A stretch of 64,000 nt of DNA. Source: CAVVJA01 sp963809815. Lineage in GTDB: Bacteria; Actinomycetota; Actinomycetes; Mycobacteriales; Jatrophihabitantaceae. The stretch covers positions 198,188-262,187 of the forward strand of contig CAWELM010000013.1 of NCBI GenBank assembly GCA_963809815.1. The letters run 5' to 3'. The position numbers were made by a program, and so were the translations under genes. The first letter of the stretch is position 1; each line of letters begins with the position of its first letter. A model generated the notes under the pieces. It saw only the letters and a program-made list of their open reading frames with translations, was not told the DNA's origin and did not search any database. This document shows positions 8,276-15,675 of this stretch, piece after piece.

Positions 8276-10522
8276 CTAGACGCGGGCCAGCTCGTCCTCG
8301 TCGCCCCGCGGCACCGGGACCGTCCCCCGGGCCTCGGCCGCGTCGTCGGCGTCGATGGCGACGTGTGGGGTGATCCTCTCCAGCGACTTCGGGAAGTACC
8401 AGTTCGCCTTACCGATCATGTGCATGATGGACGGCACGACGACGGTGCGCAGCACGAACGCGTCGACGAACACCGCGCTCGCCAGACCGATTCCGAACAG
8501 CTTGATCGCCCGCAGGTCGCCGAGCACGAAACCGCCGAAGACGGCGATCATGATCAGTGCAGCCGCGGTGATGATGCCGCCGGTCTCTGCCTGACCGACT
8601 GTGATCGACCGGGCGTTGTCCTTGGTGTGCACCCACTCCTCATGTATTCGGCTGACCAGGAACACCTGGTAGTCCATCGACAATCCGAACAGGATCGCGA
8701 AGAACATGACCGGTGCCCAGGCATCGATCGGGCCACCCTTGCCGACGCCGAGCGCCTCCGAGCCCCAACCCCACTGGAAGATCGCCACGACAATGCCGAA
8801 CGACGCGCCGGCCGCGAACAGGTTCATCACCGCAGCGGTGAGCGGCACGACCACGCTGCGGAACGCGATCAACAAGAGCAGGAACGACAACCCGACGACC
8901 GCCGCGATGAACAGCGGCATCTTGGCCGAGAGCACCTTCGCGAAGTCGACCTGGATCGCGGTGTCGCCGTAGACGTAGATGTGGTTCGCCGTTCCGTCGT
9001 AGACCGGCGGCAAGGTGCTGGAGCGCAGGTGCTTGACCAGGGAATAGGTCTTCGCATCCTGGGGCGACGCGGTCGACTTGAACGACACGAGCGCGGCGCT
9101 GTTGTTCAGCGGAATCGGGTGCACGCTGGCCGGGTCGACGCCCGGTGTGTTGGCCAGGGTCTGGCCGACGGTCTGCAGGTAGGCCGGGTCGGTCGCCCCC
9201 GGGCCGTCGATCACGGCCTCGAGGTTGGAGTTGTAGCCGACGCCGAAACCCTTGGCGATCAGGTCGTAGCCCTTGCGCGTCGTGGTGCTCGACGGGTCGT
9301 TGCCTTGATCGCCCTGGCCGAGTCGCAGTGAGAAGAACGGCACGGCCATCGCAACGATGACGGCGGTACCGGCAAGGCCGAGCGCGATCTTGTGGGCGGC
9401 CACGAGGCGCGACCACCGTGCCCAGAATCCGGTGGGATGCACGTCGATGAACTGGCCGGCGCGCACGGCGCGGCGCTGCTTGCGGGGCAGCACCTTCAGG
9501 CCGAGCAACGACAACAGTGCCGGCAGCAACGTCAGCGAGGCCGCCATGGTCAGGCCGACCGCCACGGCGGCGCCGATCGCCATGCCGTTGAAGAAGCTGA
9601 CGCCGAGCGCGATCAGGCCGAGGATCGCGATGCATACGGTCGAGCCCGCGAACAGCACCGCGCGTCCGGACGTGTTGATCGAGGCGATGATGGAGTCCGG
9701 CACGCTCATGCCGCGGCGCAGGTTCCGGCGGTGCCGCGTAACGATGAACAACGCGTAGTCGACGCCCACGCCGAGCACCATCAGCTCGGTCAGTTGCGGG
9801 GTGATGTTCGACACGTTCATGGCGTGGGTGAGGATGCCGATGAGCCCGAGCCCGGCGCCGAGTGCTGCGACAGCGCTGGCCAGCGGCAGCGCCGTGGCCG
9901 CGACGGTGCGGAAGACGATGAGCAGGATTATCAGCGCGGCGATGAAACCGAAGGCGAACGGCGGCACACCCCCGTTGCTCTGGCCGATGTTCTGGAACGC
10001 ATTGCCGGTGAACTCGACCTGCAGGGCATCGCTACGCAGATTCTTCAGCTCGTTGAAGACGTTTGTGAACAATTTCTGGTCGTAGTGGTTCGACGTCCAG
10101 GTGATGTTCACCAGGCCAGTGGTCGAGCCCTTCGCGGTGTTCAGCAGCTTCGGATCGCCCGCAGTCGTCGCGCCCGCCTTGGTGCAGTCAATCGCCTGCC
10201 AAGGAGTGCGAATCGTGCTGACCTGGTTGCCCGACGTGCACAGCTTGTCGAGCGCGGGCGCGAGCCCCGCCGGCGCCGACTGCAACGTGCCGGTCTTCGC
10301 CTTGAGCACGACCGTGCCGGTCGCCCCGTTCTGGCTGTCGAGGCCTGCGTTCTTCAGCACCTTGGCCACCGATGCGGTCTCGGTGTGCGGCAGGCTGAAG
10401 GTGTCCTTGTAGTTGGCCCCACCCAATGCGCCGGAGATGCCTTGCGCGAGGACGATGAATGCGAGCCAGGCGCCGATCACCAGCCACCGTCGCTGAATGG
10501 CCAGGCGGGCGAGCTTTTGCAT
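8276..10522 (-). CDS. MMPL-family (RND-type) membrane transporter
   Basis: A 748-residue protein with the standard layout of actinobacterial MMPL exporters. It begins with a basic N-terminus and first membrane helix (RRWLVIGAWLAFIVLAQG), then a periplasmic loop, then five helices including the VLGVGVDYALFIVTRHRRNLRRG segment. This is repeated in the second half, which has a second periplasmic loop and VMFFAILFGLSMDYQVFLVSRIHEEW with the conserved Asp-Tyr pair of the proton relay. MMPL proteins move lipids, siderophores or drugs out using proton motive force. The start follows from the clean N-terminal helix. The gene is monocistronic with no lipid genes beside it. Confidence 0.92.
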   Translation of the reverse strand: MQKLARLAIQRRWLVIGAWLAFIVLAQGISGALGGANYKDTFSLPHTETASVAKVLKNAGLDSQNGATGTVVLKAKTGTLQSAPAGLAPALDKLCTSGNQVSTIRTPWQAIDCTKAGATTAGDPKLLNTAKGSTTGLVNITWTSNHYDQKLFTNVFNELKNLRSDALQVEFTGNAFQNIGQSNGGVPPFAFGFIAALIILLIVFRTVAATALPLASAVAALGAGLGLIGILTHAMNVSNITPQLTELMVLGVGVDYALFIVTRHRRNLRRGMSVPDSIIASINTSGRAVLFAGSTVCIAILGLIALGVSFFNGMAIGAAVAVGLTMAASLTLLPALLSLLGLKVLPRKQRRAVRAGQFIDVHPTGFWARWSRLVAAHKIALGLAGTAVIVAMAVPFFSLRLGQGDQGNDPSSTTTRKGYDLIAKGFGVGYNSNLEAVIDGPGATDPAYLQTVGQTLANTPGVDPASVHPIPLNNSAALVSFKSTASPQDAKTYSLVKHLRSSTLPPVYDGTANHIYVYGDTAIQVDFAKVLSAKMPLFIAAVVGLSFLLLLIAFRSVVVPLTAAVMNLFAAGASFGIVVAIFQWGWGSEALGVGKGGPIDAWAPVMFFAILFGLSMDYQVFLVSRIHEEWVHTKDNARSITVGQAETGGIITAAALIMIAVFGGFVLGDLRAIKLFGIGLASAVFVDAFVLRTVVVPSIMHMIGKANWYFPKSLERITPHVAIDADDAAEARGTVPVPRGDEDELARV

Positions 10523-10756
10523 GTGGGCTCCGAGGGATCACGTGACGGTACGTAGCGGCGGTTAGCACGGTGCCTTGTGGACGGCTGTTGCGCGATCGAA
10601 TTTTCAGGCTGCTGACAGCCGCTCTCAGCGGATTGCCATGGAGATCGATCGATTCGATCGTTCGCGAATGTCTGACGAATGTGTCAGCGGGATGGGTAAC
10701 ACCGGACGCCGCGTGCCTGCTTGCCGATCAGCCGGTCCGGCGCCGACACTCGCGAC

Positions 10757-10963
10757 ATGAGCCCGGACCACATCGGCACGCTGCGGGTCGCCGCTGTGGC
10801 CGAGACCGGTGTGGTCGCCGAGTTGCTCGATGCCTTCAATCGCGAGTACGACACGCCGACACCTGGGCCAGCCGTCCTCAGCTTTGCTGATCGCCTGCGT
10901 CCTTCCCCCACGTCGTCTGAGTTGCTAGACCACAGCCAGGTGCGCACGACGACCGACATCTAG
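10757..10963 (+). pseudogene. N-terminal fragment of a GNAT acetyltransferase
   Basis: From ATG 10757 the translation reads IGTLRVAAVAETGVVAELL, then DAFNREYDTPTPGP. This is the opening of a common actinobacterial GNAT subgroup whose N-terminus runs R-x-A-x(2)-D/E...VAxLLxxFNxEYDxPTPG. The frame ends after 68 codons, before the acetyl-CoA-binding motif, and nothing of the rest follows. It is read as a truncated remnant. Confidence 0.5.
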
Positions 10964-11115
10964 AGCCACGTCATGCGGGCCCGCGCAGGAGGCAGCTGAT
11001 CGCATGAGCGCCACGCTGGGGGGCCGATGACTTCGGCAGTCACTCAGCTGCGCGGCTCTCCTCGTCGAGACGGTCGAGCGTCCATGCGCGGGCGCTTTCC
11101 GTGGGCGTCCACTGC

Positions 11116-11994
11116 TCAGATCGCGTCCAGTTCGGCGACGGCGTCGCTGGGCAGGGCCAGGGCCGCGCCGGCGATGTTCTGACGCAGGTGATCGACCGAC
11201 GAGGTGCCCGGGATCAGCATGATGTTCGGCGAGTGCTGCAGCAGCCACGACAGGGCGACCGCGGTCGGGGTCGCGCCGAGCCGCTTGGCGATCGAATCCA
11301 GCCCGTCCGACTGCAGCGGTGAGAAGCCGCCGAGCGGGAAGTAGGGCACGAACGCGATGCGCTGCTCGGCGGCCGCCGCCAGCACCCCCTCGTCCGCTCG
11401 GTTGGCGATGTTGTAGAAGTTCTGTACGCATACCACCGGGGCGATCTGCTGCGCCTCGGCCAGCTGGTCGACGCTGACGGTGCTCAGGCCCAGGTGCCGG
11501 ATCAGGCCCTGCTGTTGTAGTTCGGCGAGTGCCTCGAACTGCGGGGTGAGCGGGTCCGGAACCGCCGCGCGGTCGACGATCCCGGTGAGGGTCCGGAGGT
11601 TGACCACGTCGAGCACGTCGAGCCCGAGCCGGCGGAGGTTGTCGTGCACTTGCTCGCGCAGCGACTGAGGTGAGTTGGCCGGCCGCCAGCCACCCCGCTC
11701 GTCGCGGACCACCCCGACCTTGGGCACGATGTGTACGTCGTCCCCGTAGGGGAAGAGCGCTTCCCGGATGATCTCGTTGGTGACGTGCGGCCCGTAGGCG
11801 TCGGCCGTGTCGATGTGGTTGACGCCCAGCTCGACCGCGGTCCGCAGCACGTCGACCGCGGCGGCGCGGTCGCGCGGCGGCCCGAAGACGCCCGGGCCGG
11901 CGAGCTGCATCGCGCCGTAGCCGATCCGGTTGAGGTCGAGGTCCCCGACCCGGTAGGAGCCGGCCTGGGCGGCGGGTGGCTTGGTAGCGGTCAT
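11116..11994 (-). CDS. Aldo/keto reductase
   Basis: A 292-residue TIM-barrel oxidoreductase with GAAGGGA upstream of ATG 11994. Catalytic positions visible are D62 and Y67 in IDTADAYGP and K92 in VPKVGV. The usual histidine is replaced by asparagine (N132 in VNLRT), as in a known subset of AKRs. The C-terminal NADPH site LIPGTSSVDHLRQNI is present. The protein probably reduces aldehydes or ketones with NADPH. A decayed copy of the N-terminus of a related AKR lies at 18.77 kb. Confidence 0.9.
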   Translation of the reverse strand: MTATKPPAAQAGSYRVGDLDLNRIGYGAMQLAGPGVFGPPRDRAAAVDVLRTAVELGVNHIDTADAYGPHVTNEIIREALFPYGDDVHIVPKVGVVRDERGGWRPANSPQSLREQVHDNLRRLGLDVLDVVNLRTLTGIVDRAAVPDPLTPQFEALAELQQQGLIRHLGLSTVSVDQLAEAQQIAPVVCVQNFYNIANRADEGVLAAAAEQRIAFVPYFPLGGFSPLQSDGLDSIAKRLGATPTAVALSWLLQHSPNIMLIPGTSSVDHLRQNIAGAALALPSDAVAELDAI

Positions 11995-12166
11995 GGATTT
12001 CCCTTCGTACTGGGGTAAATCTGCGTTCCCATTTCACGGGACCGAACCGCCGGAAGTTGGCGCACCCGGTTCCGTGCCAGAAGGCTCCACGTTGGGCAGG
12101 TGAGCGCGCCTCACAGGGTTTAGGTGATTTGGGGCTGCTCGCCGGCGTCTGCTGTCGGTGGTGTGG

Positions 12167-14002
12167 CTAACTCATCCGTCGGTAGCGCCAGACCGAGAGC
12201 GGCACAAAGACCGCCACGATCCCCGCGATCCAGGCGAGCGAGCCCCAGAGCGAATCCGGCACCCCGCCGGTGAGCGCAAGGGTGCGCGCCGCGTCCGCCG
12301 TCAGTGTCACCGGCGAGGCTTCGGCGATCGGCTGCAGCCAGCTCGGCATGCTCGAGATCGGGACGAAGACCGAGCTTGCGAAGACGAGCGGAAACAGCAG
12401 CACGAAGCCGGCCGTCTGGGCCGTCTCGGCACCACGGACGACCAACGACACGAAGGCGAAGATCCAGCTGAGGGCAAACCCGAAGGCGGCGACGAGAGCG
12501 ATGCACGCCAACGCCGGGATGACGCCCGCCTGAAAGCGGAAGCCGACCAGGTAGCCGACGACGATCATCAGGACGATGATCAGTATGTTTCGGACGAGGT
12601 CCGCCGTCGTTCGCCCGAGCAGGACCGCCGACCGTGCCATCGGCATCGAACGGAAGCGGTCGATGACGCCGCGGCGTAGGTCCTCGGAGAGGCCGACCGC
12701 GGTGTTGGACGCGCGGAACGTCACCGACTGGACGAAGATCCCAGGCAGGAGATAGTCCACGTAGCTGACTCCCGGCGGTAGCGCTAAGCCGACCGCACCG
12801 CCGAACACGTAGACGAACAGGACGACGAACATGATCGGCTGGATCGTCGAGAATACGAGAAGGTCGGGCTGCCGCCAGAAGTGGCGGAGGTTCCGTGTCG
12901 TCACGACGGCGGTGTCGGTGACGGCCGCCTCCGCGTCTCGCAGCGATGGGGCATGCAGAGGCCGGAGCCGCGGAGGATGCTCCATGAGCTTCTCGTCGGG
13001 CCCGGCAGCGGCTTGGTGCGGTTTGCCGTTCTCGCTCGGTGGCTCGCCGGTCAACTGCAGGAAGACGTCGTCGAGCGTCGGTCGGCGCAGGCCCATATCG
13101 CTGACGCCGATCCCGGCGTGACGTAGCTGCGCGGCGGCTTCCTCGACGAGGACGAGGCTCTCGCGCGGCGCGGGCAAGGTCAGCCGGTTCGGCCGCTCGT
13201 CGTTCTCCGGAGGGCCACACCCGACGCGAATGAGCGCGGCCTCGGCCTCGGCACGTTGTCGGACGTCGGTCAGCTCGACTTCGAGAATTTGGCCGCCGAC
13301 ACGGTCTTTGAGCTCGTCGCCCGTCCCTTCCGCGATCACGCGGCCGTGGTCGATGACGGCGATCTTGTCCGCGAGCTGATCCGCTTCTTCGAGGTACTGG
13401 GTCGTCAACAGGATCGTCGTCCCCTCGCGGCGCAGGTCGCGGACGATCTGCCAGATCTCGTTGCGACTTCGCGGATCGAGACCTGTCGTCGGCTCGTCGA
13501 GGAAGAGCACGCGCGGCTGTGTGAGCAGGCTGGACGCTAGGTCGAGCCGCCGTCGCATACCGCCCGAGTATGTTTTCGCGGATCGGTCGGCGGCGTCAGT
13601 TAGCTCGAAGCGCTCGAGCAGCTCCGATGCACGCCGGCGCGCCTCCTCGCGGGAGAGCCGGAACAGGCGCCCGAACATTTCGAGGTTCTCCCGGCCGGTC
13701 AGTAGCTCGTCGACCGCGGCGAACTGACCGGTCAGGGCGAGCAGCTCACGCACGGTCGACGACTCGGTGACGACGTCGTGACCGAGCAGCTCGGCTCGTC
13801 CCGCGTCCGGCTCGAGCAGGGTCGCCAGGATGCGGACGAGCGTCGTCTTGCCGGCGCCGTTCGGGCCGAGCAGGCCGAAGACCATGCCCTCCGGAACCTC
13901 CAGGTCGACCCCGGCGAGGGCCGTCGTCGACCCGAATCGCTTAACCACGCCCGCGACACGGACCGCCGGCGGCTGGCTGAGCCGCCTACCCATCGATGTC
14001 AT
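12167..14002 (-). CDS. Fused ABC ATPase and ABC-2 permease (DrrA-DrrB in one chain)
   Basis: A 611-residue single chain. Residues about 15-325 are a DrrA-like ATPase with Walker A (GPNGAGKTT), signature YSGGMRRRLDLASSL, Walker B (LFLDEPTTGLDP) and switch LTTQYLEEAD, followed by the DrrA C-terminal subdomain. A charged linker (about 325-365) leads to a six-helix ABC-2 permease with YVDYLLPGIFVQSVTF and VFVPISSMPSWLQPIAEASPVT. Elsewhere in this window (5.1-6.7 kb) the same two parts are separate genes. The two halves read in one uninterrupted frame, so two chains could dimerise into a full exporter of drug-like substrates. Confidence 0.88.
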   Translation of the reverse strand: MTSMGRRLSQPPAVRVAGVVKRFGSTTALAGVDLEVPEGMVFGLLGPNGAGKTTLVRILATLLEPDAGRAELLGHDVVTESSTVRELLALTGQFAAVDELLTGRENLEMFGRLFRLSREEARRRASELLERFELTDAADRSAKTYSGGMRRRLDLASSLLTQPRVLFLDEPTTGLDPRSRNEIWQIVRDLRREGTTILLTTQYLEEADQLADKIAVIDHGRVIAEGTGDELKDRVGGQILEVELTDVRQRAEAEAALIRVGCGPPENDERPNRLTLPAPRESLVLVEEAAAQLRHAGIGVSDMGLRRPTLDDVFLQLTGEPPSENGKPHQAAAGPDEKLMEHPPRLRPLHAPSLRDAEAAVTDTAVVTTRNLRHFWRQPDLLVFSTIQPIMFVVLFVYVFGGAVGLALPPGVSYVDYLLPGIFVQSVTFRASNTAVGLSEDLRRGVIDRFRSMPMARSAVLLGRTTADLVRNILIIVLMIVVGYLVGFRFQAGVIPALACIALVAAFGFALSWIFAFVSLVVRGAETAQTAGFVLLFPLVFASSVFVPISSMPSWLQPIAEASPVTLTADAARTLALTGGVPDSLWGSLAWIAGIVAVFVPLSVWRYRRMS

Positions 14003-14247
14003 GCTGCGACCATGTCACGCCGGTCAGGGTGACGCGGTAGGAAGGGATGGCTGGTTCGGTCTTGCGGTCGCGCATGAAGCCGTTCTCGCCGGCCAATACG
14101 GCGGGTCCCTGCGTCACCGAGATGCGGTCGAGGGGTGGAGAAACGATTCGGCCGGTACGGCTCCCATAGCGCTTATCTGACCAGCTGACGCCGGTCCGTC
14201 GAATCCAGGAAATCCGTAGTCCGTGACCCAGGTGGCATGCTGCCAAG

Positions 14248-15277
14248 ATGGTCGTCGGCGCAGGCGCGGGGCGGTTGCTCGGCCGGCAACGCGAGCGCGC
14301 GGTGCTCGACCGGCTGCTGGATACCGCGCGCAGCGGCCACAGCGCCGTCCTCGTGGTGCACGGAGACCCCGGCGTTGGCAAGACGGCGCTGCTCGAGTAC
14401 GCCATCGAGGCCGCCGAAGACTTTCACGTCGTCCGGACTTCGGGCGTCGAAGGGGAGTTCGATCTCGACTACGCGGCGCTGCACCAACTCTGCACGCCGA
14501 TCCTCGAGTTCATCGACCGTCTTCCCGACCCTCAGCGCAACGCGCTCGGCGTCGCATTCGGGCTGGTCACGGGACCGGCGCCGAGCCCGCTCCCCGTCGG
14601 GCTCGCAGTACTCGGTCTCCTCTCCGAAGCCGCTGACCAGCAGCCGCTCCTGTGCGTGATCGACGACGCGCAGTGGCTCGACGACGCATCGGGCGCAGCG
14701 CTCGCATTCGTAGCTCGCCGCTTGCTCGCGGAGCGGATCGCGCTGGTATTTGCGACGCGTCAGGTGGGCCGTGGCTTGGCCGGCAAGCGGAACGGACTGG
14801 GCTCTTGCCGTTCAAGCGAGGTGTCGCGCTTTGCTCTCTGACACCGAGGAAGCCGAAGCTCTGTACCGAGAGGCAATCGACCGGCTTCTTCCGACTCGGA
14901 TGCGACTCGACCTTGCCCGTACTCGACTGCTGTACGGAGAGTGGCTGCGGCGACAGCGCCGGCGGCGAGACGCTCGGGATCAGCTACGCGGCGCCCACGG
15001 ACTGTTCTCACAGTTCGGTATGTCAGGGTTCGCCGGCCGCGCGGCGGCAGAATTGCTTGCCACGGGAGAAAGGGTTCGCAAGCGTACGGTCGACACTCGC
15101 GGTGACCTGACCGCACAGGAGGCTCAGATCTCCGCGCTTGCTGCTCAAGGCGCCACCAACCAAGAAATCGCGGGGCAGATGTTCATCAGTCCGAGCACGG
15201 TCGAGTACCACCTGCACAAGGCGTTCCGCAAGCTGGGAGTGAGGTCGCGGACGGAGCTGGCCCGTCGGATGACGTAG
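14248..15277 (+). pseudogene. LAL-type LuxR regulator with a large internal deletion
   Basis: Two fragments of one LAL regulator lie in different frames. The first (14248 to about 14765) has LLGRQRERAVLDRLL, Walker A GDPGVGKTALL and Walker B LLCVIDDAQWLDDAS, then decays at LVFATR. The second (about 14783-15277) is the C-terminal end: TDWALAVQARCRALLSD, LLYGEWLRRQRRRRDAR, and the LuxR helix-turn-helix LTAQEAQISALAAQGATNQEI through VEYHLHKAFRKLGV. LAL proteins usually have about 900 residues, so several hundred residues in the middle are gone and the frame changes at the joint. Start 14248 is preceded by AGGTGG. It is unlikely to work as one protein, though the HTH part could be expressed. Confidence 0.7.
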
Positions 15278-15440
15278 TCGTCTTTCGGGCTCGATTGAGG
15301 AAGCTGCCGCAGTGGGGGCACCAGTCTGCCCCGTGATCCTCGCCTAGCAATGTCGAGGCGCCCACGAGGCACGCAACATTCCAAGGCCGTCCCGACTATG
15401 GGTTTCCTGGATGCGAGCTGGTCGTGGTCAGCGCAGCATC

Positions 15441-15660
15441 AGAATGCGTGAGTCCGTACAAGTAGGAGCAGCCGGCAGCGCGCCGGATCTATTGGCGGTC
15501 GTGTCGTACATGCACGGAGGTGGCTGGGTCCCCGGAAGTAGGCTCGGCGACGACCGACTGGTCCGAGAGCTTTGCTGTAGCAGCCGATACTGCTGTCGCA
15601 TTTGTCGAGTACGCGCTAGCTCCGAACTTCGGAGCAGTCTCGCGCCAGCCGGTTCCGAAG
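15441..15660 (+). pseudogene. Fragment of an alpha/beta-hydrolase (acetyl-esterase type)
   Basis: One frame near 15505-15530 gives YMHGGGWVPGS, the oxyanion-hole motif of HSL/acetyl-esterase hydrolases. A second frame from about 15550 gives SFAVAADTAVAFVEYALAP, the conserved strand that follows in these enzymes (vDYRLAPE). A frameshift separates them and the sequence then runs straight into the leader of the LuxR gene. Only about 50-70 residues are recognisable. It differs from the intact esterase at 19.1 kb. Confidence 0.5.
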
Positions 15661-15675
15661 GGGAAGGGCACCGAC

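Noticed and set aside
8186..9331. Long forward reading frame opposite the MMPL transporter
   Set aside because: It is Arg/Asp/Gln-rich antisense sequence without family features; the MMPL frame on the other strand is complete.
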